NCBI RefSeq assembly: GCF_001703635.1
Contig: NZ_LQZT01000010.1
Span: 1-64,000 of the forward strand
Length of the DNA stretch: 64,000 bases
Origin: Parahoeflea olei
Lineage (GTDB): Bacteria > Pseudomonadota > Alphaproteobacteria > Rhizobiales > Rhizobiaceae
Direction: 5' to 3'
Below are positions 16,494 through 25,615 of the stretch, piece by piece. Both the position numbers and the translations under genes were made by a program. Position 1 is the first letter of the stretch. The number at the start of each line of letters is the position of its first letter. The notes under the pieces were generated by a model that searched no databases, was not told where the DNA came from, and was given only the letters and a program-made list of their open reading frames with translations.

Positions 16494-16603
16494 TGCAATC
16501 TAGATCCGGCCTGAACGGAAATCAATCTCCGCCTATTGCCCCACATGGCCGGAATCGGGACCCGCACCGGGCCGCGACCCGGCGCCTCCGGCGTCCAGGG
16601 CGC

Positions 16604-17854
16604 TCAGGCAGGTCCGGGCATGGCGGAGCCGGGCTTTCCATCCGCCCGGGGCAGAGCCGGGAACAGCCTCTTGTCCGCCTCCGGATCGAACAAGGCGGGC
16701 GCGACCCGGACCGTGTTCCGCCCGGCGGCCTTCGCCTGGTAGACCGCCGCATCGGTGCAGGCCATGGCAACGCGCAAATCGTCCTGGGGCCGGAGCTCGC
16801 AATAGCCGAAACTGGCCGTCAGCCCGAACTTCTGGCCGGAGCTCACCATCTGCTGCATCTCGATCGCCACCCGGAGCCGAGCCGCGGCCAGGCGCGTCAT
16901 CTCGGCATTGGATTCGGGAAGCAAGATGCAGAACTCCTCTCCACCCATCCGGGCACAAATCGCTCCTTCGCCCGCCACATTGCGCAACAGCTCGGCCACG
17001 GTCCTGAGCACGATGTCGCCGACATCGTGGCCGAAGGAATCGTTGATCTGCTTGAAATGGTCGATGTCGCAGATGATCAGGCCCGTCGGCAGCGGCGCGG
17101 ATGCTGCCCGCATGGCAGGAACCATGGCCTGGAACGCACGCCGGTTGAGAAGGCCGGTCAGCGGATCGGTCTCGGCCAGATGGCTGAGCCGCGTCACCAA
17201 CGTCGTCGCATAGCGGGCGAACAGCGCAAGCCCGATGAAGATGGCGAAGATCGCATTGCCGGTCTGCATCGCCAGGGCAACATGACTGCCCTTGAACGCG
17301 GCATGGGTGAGAATCTCGGTTCCCGACAGGGTCATGGCGACGAGCCGCGCCCCGATGGCCGCGGCATGGGCCAGGAAGACGACGGCGATGACGGTATCGA
17401 CCCGATGGTTCCGTCCCCGCCAGATCAGCACGCAGCAGATCAGGTCGACCACGATCATGAAACCACAGGTGCCTGCATAACGCACCCCGAACGGCGCCGA
17501 AGTCTCGCCGGCATAGATCAGCCCGGCCACGGAGAGAGCCAGCGCTGCGAGAAAGGCAATGCGGGGAAATTTCTGCCCGAACAGGGAGGCGACACCGCGC
17601 AACAGCAGGAAGTTTCCGCCATAGACGGCGGCCGGGATCAGGAACGCCAATGCGGGATACTTGCCCGCATCGCCGAGCATCAGCCCGAGCAGGGCCGTCA
17701 TCAGCAGAAAATAGCAGCCCGCCAGGTGGAGGGCGGCATGCTGGCTGCGGTCATGCCAATAAAGCAGCAGGAAGGCCACGCCGACCGACAGGAAAATGAT
17801 GGGGCCAAGCCATTGGTAGGACAAGTCAGCAATGAACAATCGTAGCGCCTTCAT
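16604..17854 (-). CDS. Membrane-bound GGDEF diguanylate cyclase
   Basis: A 416-aa protein: about seven N-terminal transmembrane helices (residues 10-235) and a C-terminal GGDEF domain. Active-site motifs are ETDPLTGLLNRRAF, CDIDHFKQINDSFGHDVGD and MGGEEFCILLP, so c-di-GMP synthesis is expected. No RxxD inhibitory site precedes GGEEF (the segment is GEGAICAR), so product inhibition may be missing. Start ATG 17854 has no clear ribosome site. No partner EAL gene is seen nearby. The membrane part is not a named sensor domain that I recognise. Confidence 0.9.
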   Translation of the reverse strand: MKALRLFIADLSYQWLGPIIFLSVGVAFLLLYWHDRSQHAALHLAGCYFLLMTALLGLMLGDAGKYPALAFLIPAAVYGGNFLLLRGVASLFGQKFPRIAFLAALALSVAGLIYAGETSAPFGVRYAGTCGFMIVVDLICCVLIWRGRNHRVDTVIAVVFLAHAAAIGARLVAMTLSGTEILTHAAFKGSHVALAMQTGNAIFAIFIGLALFARYATTLVTRLSHLAETDPLTGLLNRRAFQAMVPAMRAASAPLPTGLIICDIDHFKQINDSFGHDVGDIVLRTVAELLRNVAGEGAICARMGGEEFCILLPESNAEMTRLAAARLRVAIEMQQMVSSGQKFGLTASFGYCELRPQDDLRVAMACTDAAVYQAKAAGRNTVRVAPALFDPEADKRLFPALPRADGKPGSAMPGPA

Positions 17855-17912
17855 GGTCCATGAATGGCGCGCAAGCTGACAGAAAAAAGTGGCTAATTGA
17901 TTACTGCAACAG

Positions 17913-18755
17913 TCAAGTCCCGCGCTGGCGGGCGAGGAAGGCGAGCCGCTCGAACAGGTGCACATCCTGCTCGTTCTTCAGAAGCGCGCCGTGCAATTTC
18001 GGCAGCGCGTTCCGCGCGTCGCCTCGCAGCGTCTCGGGATCGACGTCGTCGGAAACCAGCAGCCGGATCCAGTCGAGCGCTTCCGAGGTCGAGGGCTTCT
18101 TCTTGAGGCCCGCGGTCTCGCGGATCGCGTAGAACTGGGTCAGCGCCTCGCGCACCAGCGCCTGCTTGATGCCCGGATAATGCACGTCGACGATGCGCTG
18201 CAGCGTCTCCATGTCGGGAAAACGGATATAGTGGAAGAAGCAGCGACGCAGGAACGCGTCGGGCAGTTCCTTCTCGTTGTTGGAGGTGATGATGACGATC
18301 GGCCGCTGCCGCGCGCGAATGGTCTCGCCGGTCTCGTAGACGAAGAACTCCATCCGGTCGAGTTCCTGCAGCAGGTCGTTCGGGAACTCGATATCTGCCT
18401 TGTCGATCTCGTCGATCAGGAGCACCGTCTTCTTGTCGGCGGCGAACGCATCCCACAACTTGCCGCGGCGGATGTAATTGGCCACGTCATTGACCCGCTC
18501 GTCGCCGAGCTGGCTGTCGCGCAGCCGGCTGACCGCGTCATACTCGTAGAGCCCCTGCTGCGCCTTGGTGGTGGATTTGACCGACCACTCGATCAGGTCG
18601 AGACCCAGCGACTGGGCCACCTGGCGGGCCAGTTCGGTCTTGCCGGTGCCGGGCTCGCCCTTGACCAGCAAAGGCCGCTCGAGCCGGATCGCCGCATTGA
18701 CCGCGACGGTGAGATCCTTGTCCGCCACATAGGCCGAAGTGCCTTCAAACTGCAT
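17913..18755 (-). CDS. MoxR-type AAA+ ATPase
   Basis: A 280-aa ATPase. Walker A is KGEPGTGKTELA (about 35-46), Walker B LLIDEIDKADIEFPNDLL, sensor 1 IIITSNNEKELPDAFLRRC. This is the short MoxR/CbbQ-like group that acts with CoxE-like VWA proteins. Start ATG 18755 follows GGAGG. It diverges from the gene at 18942. The probable VWA partner at 10557-11741 is separated from it by chemoreceptor, metA and GGDEF genes. Confidence 0.92.
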   Translation of the reverse strand: MQFEGTSAYVADKDLTVAVNAAIRLERPLLVKGEPGTGKTELARQVAQSLGLDLIEWSVKSTTKAQQGLYEYDAVSRLRDSQLGDERVNDVANYIRRGKLWDAFAADKKTVLLIDEIDKADIEFPNDLLQELDRMEFFVYETGETIRARQRPIVIITSNNEKELPDAFLRRCFFHYIRFPDMETLQRIVDVHYPGIKQALVREALTQFYAIRETAGLKKKPSTSEALDWIRLLVSDDVDPETLRGDARNALPKLHGALLKNEQDVHLFERLAFLARQRGT

Positions 18756-18941
18756 AAGCCCTCCATGCGCCGCCATCGCGCGGCCGTTTCATGCTCTCCT
18801 TGACACCATATCCGGCGATGGGACGCAACCCGCGCCTTGGCGCCGCCCGCACCCTAGACCGGTTGTTCCAGATCAATGCGACCGGAGCCCCCGGGGGGCA
18901 CACTGAACGCCAGCTTGAAGTTCTGTCGAAGGGAGACCGGC

Positions 18942-19316
18942 ATGACGCTCTATCACATCCATCTGGTCATGGCCCGCAACAAGGAGTTTCCGGAAGGCAA
19001 TGTCCATCGCGGCTATGACATCCATGCGCCGCTCGACGCGGACGGCCATCTCGACGAGGCGGCCTGGGAAAAGGCGCCCGCGGCCTGCACCGTGGTCCGG
19101 TTCTGGGATGGCGCGCGGTCCGAACTGGGCTATCTCGTGCATGACGCGAAGGCCGGCTGGGTCTTCGACTACGACCCCGCCGACGAGGACGACGACGAAA
19201 CCGGCTACCGGCTGTCGAGCCACGTCTTCAAGACCGGCGAATATATCTCCGTGCGCGATCACGACGCGGGCGAGTTGCACACCTTCGTGATTTCCTCGGT
19301 CACCCCGGCCGGCTGA
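18942..19316 (+). CDS. Conserved hypothetical protein
   Basis: A 124-aa soluble protein with no signal peptide. It begins MTLYHIHLVMARNKEFPEGN and has a strongly acidic patch (DPADEDDDETGY) and a C-terminal YISVRDHDAGELHTFVI. The ribosome site GAAGGGAGA and a complete frame support it as a real gene. I do not recognise the family. It lies alone between divergent moxR and the convergent ABC-F gene. Confidence 0.75.
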   Translation: MTLYHIHLVMARNKEFPEGNVHRGYDIHAPLDADGHLDEAAWEKAPAACTVVRFWDGARSELGYLVHDAKAGWVFDYDPADEDDDETGYRLSSHVFKTGEYISVRDHDAGELHTFVISSVTPAG

Positions 19317-19338
19317 GCCGGGGGGCGGCGCGAGCAAG

Positions 19339-21171
19339 CTACCTGCCCTCGATCTCCTCGCGCAGCATCTCGAGTTCGAGCCATTCGGCTTCCATCGCCT
19401 CGATCTCGGCCTTGAGGACGTCATGGGCCTTGGCGCGCGCGGCAAAACCGTCCGGGTTCTTCGCAAACAGCGCCGGATCGGCCATCTCCGTCTCGATGGC
19501 GGCCAGTTTCTGCTGGGCTTCCTCGATCTTGCCGGGCAGGTTTTCGAGCGCGAATTTCTGCTTGTAGGAGAGCTTGCGCGACGCGTCGCGGCCGGAAGCC
19601 GGCGGCTTGGACGCCTCGGGCTGCGTCCGGGCTGCCTCCTGGGACGCGCGTGCCTTGGTCTCGCGCGCTTCGGCGCCGCGCTGCGCCAGCATGTCGGTGT
19701 AGCCGCCGGCATAGGCGATCCAGCGCCCGTCCGGCGCGTCGGGATTGGCCGGCGCCAGCGTCGAGGTCACGGTGCGATCGAGAAAATCGCGGTCGTGGCT
19801 CACCAGGATCACGGTTCCGGCATAGGCAGCGACCACTTCCTGCAACAGGTCGAGCGTCTCCATGTCGAGATCGTTGGTGGGCTCGTCGAGAATCAGCAGA
19901 TTGGTCGGGCGCGCGAGAATTCGCGCCAGCACCAGCCGGGCCTTTTCGCCGCCCGAGAGATTGCGGATCGGCGTGCGCGCCTGTTCCGGCTGGAACAGGA
20001 AATCCTTCATGTAGCCCGTCACATGCTTGGCTTCGCCATTGACCAGCAGGTTGTCGCCGCGTCCGTCGGTCAGGTAATGCGCAAGCGTTTCATCCGGATC
20101 GAGCACCTCGCGGCGCTGGTCGAGCACGGCGATATCGAGCTTCGAGCCGTGCCGCACCGCGCCGCTGTCGGGTTCCAGTTCCCCGATCAGCATCTTCAGC
20201 AGCGTCGTCTTGCCGGCGCCGTTGGGGCCGACGATGCCGATGCAGTCGCCGCGGTTGATCCGCATCGAGAAGCCACGCACCACCGGCGCGCCGCCGAAGC
20301 TCTTGGCGATGTCTTCGGCCTCGATCACCAGCTTGCCGGACTCGCGGCCGTCGGCGACCTGGGCATTGATGCGGCCGACCGCGCCCTTGTGGCCGCGATG
20401 TTCGGCGCGCATGGTCTTGAGCTCGGAGAGCCGCCGCATGTTGCGCTTGCGCCGGGCGGTGACGCCGTAGCGCAACCAGTGCTCCTCGCGTTCGATCTGC
20501 CGGCCGAGCTTGTGCTGTTCGAGCTCCTCTGCCTCCAGCACCGAATCCCGCCAGGCCTCGAAATGCTCGAAGCCGCGGTCGAGCCTCAGCGAGCGGCCCC
20601 GGTCGAGCCAGACGGTGGCGCGGCTCACGCGTTCGAGGAAGCGACGGTCATGCGAGATCACCAGCAGCGCGCCACGGCTGCGCATGAGTTCCTCTTCGAG
20701 CCATTCGATGGTCGGCAGGTCGAGATGGTTGGTGGGCTCGTCGAGCAGCAGGATGTCGGGTTCTGGCGCAAGCACGCGCGCCAGCGCCGCCCGCCGCGCC
20801 TCGCCGCCCGACAGCGTCTGCGGATCGGCCATCGGATCGAGCCCCAGGTGCTCGAGCAGATAGCTCACCCGGTGCATGTCGTCGGACGGGCCGAGCCCGG
20901 CCTCCGCATAGGCCTGCACCGTGGCATGCCCGTCGAAATCCGGCGCCTGCGGCAGATAACGGATGGTGGCGGAGGGATGCCGGAACACCTCGCCCGATTG
21001 CGGCTCGACCTGGCCGGCGGCGATCTTGAGCAGCGTCGACTTGCCCGAGCCGTTGCGGCCGACGAGACAGATCCGGTCGCCCGGCTCCACCTGCAGTTCG
21101 GCCCCGTCGAGCAGCGGCGTGCCACCGAAGGACAGGCGGATATCGTCAAGTTTGAGGATGGGTGGCGCCAT
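19339..21171 (-). CDS. uup: ABC-F ATPase (Uup-like)
   Basis: A 610-aa protein with two ABC domains and no membrane segment. Walker A motifs are GRNGSGKST (about 38) and GPNGAGKTT (about 317); signatures are LSGGEARRA and LSGGEKARL; both DEPTNH/DEPTND motifs are present. The C-terminal about 90 residues form a charged coiled coil (RKLSYKQKFALENLPGKIEEAQ), which is typical of Uup. Such proteins act on ribosomes or branched DNA. Its start follows the thiamine-kinase stop by 2 bp, so they share a message. Confidence 0.92.
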   Translation of the reverse strand: MAPPILKLDDIRLSFGGTPLLDGAELQVEPGDRICLVGRNGSGKSTLLKIAAGQVEPQSGEVFRHPSATIRYLPQAPDFDGHATVQAYAEAGLGPSDDMHRVSYLLEHLGLDPMADPQTLSGGEARRAALARVLAPEPDILLLDEPTNHLDLPTIEWLEEELMRSRGALLVISHDRRFLERVSRATVWLDRGRSLRLDRGFEHFEAWRDSVLEAEELEQHKLGRQIEREEHWLRYGVTARRKRNMRRLSELKTMRAEHRGHKGAVGRINAQVADGRESGKLVIEAEDIAKSFGGAPVVRGFSMRINRGDCIGIVGPNGAGKTTLLKMLIGELEPDSGAVRHGSKLDIAVLDQRREVLDPDETLAHYLTDGRGDNLLVNGEAKHVTGYMKDFLFQPEQARTPIRNLSGGEKARLVLARILARPTNLLILDEPTNDLDMETLDLLQEVVAAYAGTVILVSHDRDFLDRTVTSTLAPANPDAPDGRWIAYAGGYTDMLAQRGAEARETKARASQEAARTQPEASKPPASGRDASRKLSYKQKFALENLPGKIEEAQQKLAAIETEMADPALFAKNPDGFAARAKAHDVLKAEIEAMEAEWLELEMLREEIEGR

Positions 21172-21173
21172 CG

Positions 21174-21827
21174 TCAGGCTCCCGAAAAATCATGCGGCCG
21201 GGCGACGATCAGCGCGCGCCCTTCGGCAAGGTCGAACCGGACCCTGCCTGCAGCCACATTGGAAATGGTGCGTGACGCGCCGAAACCGATATCGGCGCGA
21301 TCGAGCGGATATTTGGCATTGCCGAGACTGAGCCCCACCAGCGCGGTGAAGCCGATCACGGAGAACAGCGACCCGGCAGGAAGGTCGAGTTCGACATGGC
21401 CCGGCAGCAGCGGCACGGCTTCCTCGCTGCCCGAGGTCAGCACCACGTCCAGCCCGCGTTCGGCCAGCATCACCGCATGCAGGAGATGCATCAGCGCATG
21501 ATCGGTGCGCTGCCCGCCGAAGGCGCCGACGAGCACCAGGCGCTTCGCGCCCCGCTCGATCGCCTGCTCGACGGCGAGCTCCCCGTCGGTGAAGTTCTTT
21601 TCGGCGGCGAACGGCAGTCGCGGCGTGCCGGCATGCGCGGCGATGAGGTCCGGCGCGGTCGAATCGAAATCGCCGACCCACAGTTCCGGCTCAAGACCAA
21701 GCGCGCGTGCATGGGCCATTCCGCCATCGGCGGCGATCGCGCGCGCGCCACGCACGAGCCGGCGAACGCGGTCATCGACCTCGAGCGCGCCGCCCAGAAG
21801 GATTGCAAAGGGTTCAACAGCTGTCAT
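21174..21827 (-). CDS. thiN: Thiamine pyrophosphokinase
   Basis: A 217-aa enzyme that makes thiamine diphosphate from thiamine and ATP. Motifs are ILLGGALEVDD, AADGGMAHARALGLEPELWVGDFDS (with the DFDS catalytic aspartates), FTDGELAVEQAI and GAFGGQRTDHALMHL. It diverges from the TPP-riboswitch-controlled thiBPQ operon, so import and activation of thiamine lie back to back. No riboswitch is visible on its own side. Confidence 0.92.
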   Translation of the reverse strand: MTAVEPFAILLGGALEVDDRVRRLVRGARAIAADGGMAHARALGLEPELWVGDFDSTAPDLIAAHAGTPRLPFAAEKNFTDGELAVEQAIERGAKRLVLVGAFGGQRTDHALMHLLHAVMLAERGLDVVLTSGSEEAVPLLPGHVELDLPAGSLFSVIGFTALVGLSLGNAKYPLDRADIGFGASRTISNVAAGRVRFDLAEGRALIVARPHDFSGA

Positions 21828-21892
21828 GGCGCACAGCCAATAGCAGCTTTGCGCGGACTTGCCAGCGCCCCGCAGAAATTCTATGTCTTGTT

Positions 21893-21991
21893 CCGCTCTA
21901 ACGGGGTGCCCGGTGATCCGACCGGGCTGAGAGGCCAGACGGCCAACCCGAAGAACCTGATCCGGTTTGTACCGGCGGAGGGATTAGACGT
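21893..21991 (+). ncRNA. TPP riboswitch (THI element)
   Basis: The conserved blocks are in order: P1 TCTAA 21897-21901 pairing with TTAGA 21984-21988, ACGGGGTGCC at 21901, GCTGAGAGG with CTGAGA at 21927-21932, and ACCTGATCCGG from 21955 followed by the GGAGGGATTAGA end. It lies about 50 nt upstream of thiB and should shut off the operon when thiamine diphosphate is plentiful. Confidence 0.96.
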
Positions 21992-22038
21992 GCTTCCCGC
22001 GCCTATTCCTGTTTGACGAACCAAAGGAGGCGCGAACC

Positions 22039-23049
22039 ATGCGCACATCACTGCTTGTGTCGGCTGTCCTGGCAGCCTCTCTTCCGCTCACGCCCGGCAC
22101 CGCCGCCGCTGCCGACAGGACGCTCACTGTCTACACCTATGACAGCTTCAACACCGAGTGGGGCCCCGGCCCCAAGATCAAGGCCAGTTTCGAAGCCGAA
22201 TGCGGCTGCGAGTTGAAGTGGGTCGGCGTCGCCGATGGGGTGGCGCTCCTGAACCGGCTCCGGCTCGAAGGCGACCGCGCCGAGGCAGGCGTCGTGCTCG
22301 GCCTCGACACCAATCTCGTTACCGAAGCCAAGGCCACCGGCCTGTTCGAGGCGCATGGCCTCGACACGTCGGCCATTTCCGTTCCTGGCGGCTATTCCGA
22401 CGACGTCTTCATCCCCTATGACTACGGCCATTTCGCCGTGATCTACGACACCGAAGCGATCGACACGCCGCCGCACAGCCTCAAGGAACTGGTCGAAGGC
22501 GACCCGAACCAGAAGATCGTGATCCAGGACCCGCGCACCTCGACTCCGGGGCTCGGTTTGGTTTTGTGGATGAAGTCGGTCTATGGCGATGAGGCCGCAA
22601 AGGCCTGGGAGAAACTGAGCGGCCGCGTGCTCACCGTCACGCCCGGCTGGTCGGAAGCCTATGGCCTGTTCACCTCGGGCGAGGCGCCGATGGTGCTGTC
22701 CTACATCACCTCCCCCGCCTATCACATGGTCGCCGAGGACACCGACCGCTACCAGGCGGCCGCATTCGCCGAAGGCCACTATCTGCAGATCGAGGTGGCG
22801 GGCCTGCTCGCCAATGCGCCGGACAAGGAGCTGGCCCGGCAATTCCTCGAATTCATGATGACGCCGGGCTTCCAGAACGAGATTCCGACCCACAACTGGA
22901 TGATGCCGGCTGCGGCGGTGACGATGGAACTGCCCGAGGCCTTCTCGAAACTGGTCACGCCCTCGACCGACCTGCTCTATCCCTCCGACGAGGTCGCGGC
23001 CAACCGGAGCGCCTGGATCGCGGAATGGCTTGGCGCCATGAGCCGCTGA
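22039..23049 (+). CDS. thiB: Thiamine ABC transporter, periplasmic binding protein
   Basis: A 336-aa protein with a signal peptide (residues 1-25, cleaved near AAA-DRT). Family features are [52 protein letters not shown] and the thiamine stacking region [11 protein letters not shown]. It binds thiamine and its phosphates. The ribosome site is AAGGAGG. It is the first gene after the TPP riboswitch. Confidence 0.95.
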   Translation: MRTSLLVSAVLAASLPLTPGTAAAADRTLTVYTYDSFNTEWGPGPKIKASFEAECGCELKWVGVADGVALLNRLRLEGDRAEAGVVLGLDTNLVTEAKATGLFEAHGLDTSAISVPGGYSDDVFIPYDYGHFAVIYDTEAIDTPPHSLKELVEGDPNQKIVIQDPRTSTPGLGLVLWMKSVYGDEAAKAWEKLSGRVLTVTPGWSEAYGLFTSGEAPMVLSYITSPAYHMVAEDTDRYQAAAFAEGHYLQIEVAGLLANAPDKELARQFLEFMMTPGFQNEIPTHNWMMPAAAVTMELPEAFSKLVTPSTDLLYPSDEVAANRSAWIAEWLGAMSR

Positions 23050-23065
23050 CCCCGGCCATCGAGCG

Positions 23066-24730
23066 ATGCTTGCCCGCCCCCTGTTGCCCAGGCCCATGTT
23101 GACACGGGGGGAGCACCGCGCCGCCCGCGGCGGCGGCGTGGCTGCCATCCTGCTGATCGGCCTGGCGCTGCTCGCGCCCATCTGGGTGCTGGTGGCGCAG
23201 GGAACCGGGGCGGGGCTCGGGTCCGGCCAGGGTGCCTACCTGATGCGGATCACCCGCTTCACCTTGCTGCAGGCCGGCCTGTCGACGCTGTTGAGCCTGG
23301 GCCTGGCCATTCCGCTGACCCGGGCGCTGGCCCGCCGGCCGGCATTCGCGGGACGGCGCTGGCTGATCAGCCTGTTCGCGGTTCCGCTCGGCCTGCCGCC
23401 CTTGGTCGCGGCCCTCGGGCTGCTTGAGGTCTGGGGCCGGAACGGACTGGCCAATGCCGGACTGTCCGTGCTCGGCCTTGAGACACCGTTCTCGATCTAT
23501 GGGCTGAGCGGCATTCTGCTTGCCCATGTGTTCTTCAACATGCCGCTCGCCACACGGCTCATCCTGCCCGGCCTCGAACGGCTGCCGCCGGAATACTGGA
23601 AGACCGCGGCCAATCTCGGCATGGGCGGCATGAGCCTGTTCCGGCTGGTCGAATGGCCCGCCATGCGCCGCTCGGCGGGTGCTGCGGCAGGGCTTATCTT
23701 CATGCTCTGCGCGACCTCGTTCACGCTGGTGCTGGTGCTGGGCGGCGGCCCCGCGGCGACCACGCTCGAAGTCGCCATCTACCAGGCGCTGCGGTTCGAT
23801 TTCGATCCCGGCCGCGCGGTGCTGCTCTCGGCCATCCAGATCGGCCTTACCCTGGCGGTGATGCTGGCACTCCGGCTGATTTCGCTGCCGGCGGAGGCCG
23901 GCGACACCCGCGGCGGAAGCCCGAGCCGCCCCGATGCCGGTCGCGGCTGGCGCGCACTGCCCGATATCACGCTGATCGCCCTGTCGGGCGCCTTCGTCGC
24001 CGCACCGCTTGTCGCCGTGGTGACATCCGGTCTTGCCGCCGATCTCGGACGACTGCTGTCGAGCGCGCAGTTCTGGCGCGCGACCGCCACCAGCCTCGGC
24101 ATCGGCCTGGCCGCGGCGATCCTCTCGGTGAGCCTCGCCGGCCTGATGGTGCGCGCGCGCCACTCGGCCGGCGCCCGGCCGGGCTCGCCCGCGCTCGGGC
24201 TGCTGTCAGGCATGACCGGAGCGGCCAGTTCACTCACGCTGCTGGTGCCGCCGGTGGTGCTCGGCGCCGGCTGGTTCCTGATGCTGGGCGGCGGCTCGGG
24301 GCAACTGATCGCGCCGCTGGCGGTGATCGTGCTGATCAACGCGCTGATGTCCCTGCCTTTCGTCATCCGGGTGATCGAGCCCGCTCACCAAAGCGCGATG
24401 GAACGCAACGGCAGGCTGGCGCTGTCGCTCGGCATCACCGGCATCGACCGCATTCGCCAGATCGACATCCCGGCCATGCTGGCGCCTGTTTCCACCGGCT
24501 TCGTCTTTGCAGTCGCGCTGTCGCTCGGTGATCTCGGAGCAGTGGCGCTGTTCGGCAGCGACCGTATCCTGACACTGCCCTGGCTTCTCTACCAGAAGCT
24601 CGGCAGCTACCGCACCGCCGACGCCGCGGGGCTGGCGCTGCTGCTCGGGGCGACGACCATGACGCTGATGGTGGTGGCCGACCGGTTCGGCGCCGGCACC
24701 TTTACCCGGGCACGCAAGGACCTGCCATGA
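23066..24730 (+). CDS. thiP: Thiamine ABC transporter, fused permease
   Basis: A 554-aa inner-membrane protein with about 12 helices in two homologous halves. Each half has the EAA loop that contacts the ATPase: ERLPPEYWKTAANLGMGGMSLFRLVEWP in the first half and ALSLGITGIDRIRQIDIP in the second. It starts 16 bp after thiB and overlaps thiQ by 4 bp (ATGA). Confidence 0.95.
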   Translation: MLARPLLPRPMLTRGEHRAARGGGVAAILLIGLALLAPIWVLVAQGTGAGLGSGQGAYLMRITRFTLLQAGLSTLLSLGLAIPLTRALARRPAFAGRRWLISLFAVPLGLPPLVAALGLLEVWGRNGLANAGLSVLGLETPFSIYGLSGILLAHVFFNMPLATRLILPGLERLPPEYWKTAANLGMGGMSLFRLVEWPAMRRSAGAAAGLIFMLCATSFTLVLVLGGGPAATTLEVAIYQALRFDFDPGRAVLLSAIQIGLTLAVMLALRLISLPAEAGDTRGGSPSRPDAGRGWRALPDITLIALSGAFVAAPLVAVVTSGLAADLGRLLSSAQFWRATATSLGIGLAAAILSVSLAGLMVRARHSAGARPGSPALGLLSGMTGAASSLTLLVPPVVLGAGWFLMLGGGSGQLIAPLAVIVLINALMSLPFVIRVIEPAHQSAMERNGRLALSLGITGIDRIRQIDIPAMLAPVSTGFVFAVALSLGDLGAVALFGSDRILTLPWLLYQKLGSYRTADAAGLALLLGATTMTLMVVADRFGAGTFTRARKDLP

Positions 24731-25452
24731 CCACGACACCCGCCATCGAATTCGACCGCGTCGCCTACGGGGTCGGCGAGCTGAGCGCGGAATTTGCGTT
24801 CAGCCGCGAACCGGGCACGGTGACCGCGATCCTCGGCCCCTCCGGCGCGGGCAAGTCGACCCTGCTCAATCTGGCGGCCGGCTTTCTGGAACCACGCGAG
24901 GGCCAAATCCGGATCGATGGCAAGCCGGTCGGCGGACTGCCCCCGGCCACGCGCGGTGTGTCGATGGTGTTTCAGGACAACAACCTGTTCGCCCATCTCG
25001 ATATCCGCACCAATATCGGCCTCGGGCTCGACCCGGCCCTGAAGCTCGACGCCGCGGCCTGGGCCAGGGTCGAAGCCGCACTCGACCGCGTGGGGCTTGC
25101 GGGCTTCGGCAAACGCCAGCCCGGATCGCTCTCGGGGGGCGAGCGGCAGCGCGTGGCGCTGGCCCGTGCCTTCGTGCGCCGCCGGCCGCTGCTGCTGCTC
25201 GACGAGCCCTTCGACGGGCTCGGCCCGGGCCTGGCCGCCGACATGCTGCGGCTGATGCTCGAAATCCGCGCCGAGGTCGGCGCAACCGTGCTGATGGTGA
25301 CGCATGATCCGGACGAGGCCCGCGCCGCCGCCGACCGCATCCTGCTGATCAGCAAGGGCAAGATCGCCGCCGATGCCGATGCCGCGGGCTTCTTCGACCG
25401 CACCGACCTGCCCGAGCTCGAGGCCTATCTCGGTCGCCAGCGCGGGGCGTGA
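24727..25452 (+). CDS. thiQ: Thiamine ABC transporter, ATP-binding protein
   Basis: A 241-aa ATPase: Walker A GPSGAGKST, Q-loop VFQDNNLFAHLDIRTNIGLG, signature LSGGERQRVALARA, Walker B LLLLDEPFDGLGP and switch His in VTHDPDEA. The short size and HLDIRTNIGLG match ThiQ. It overlaps thiP by ATGA and is the last gene of the riboswitch operon. Confidence 0.95.
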   Translation: MTTTPAIEFDRVAYGVGELSAEFAFSREPGTVTAILGPSGAGKSTLLNLAAGFLEPREGQIRIDGKPVGGLPPATRGVSMVFQDNNLFAHLDIRTNIGLGLDPALKLDAAAWARVEAALDRVGLAGFGKRQPGSLSGGERQRVALARAFVRRRPLLLLDEPFDGLGPGLAADMLRLMLEIRAEVGATVLMVTHDPDEARAAADRILLISKGKIAADADAAGFFDRTDLPELEAYLGRQRGA

Positions 25453-25615
25453 TACGCGCCCGCGCCCGCTCTGCGCGGTCACGCCACAATTTCGACGTGA
25501 GGCTTTGCCACTGGAGAAGCGGCCCGAAGTGAGATACACCCGTGAATATCGCACCGGCTTCTGGAGCACTCCCGCCTCCGCTCCGGCATGAAACATCCGA
25601 CCGCACATCCGGACC

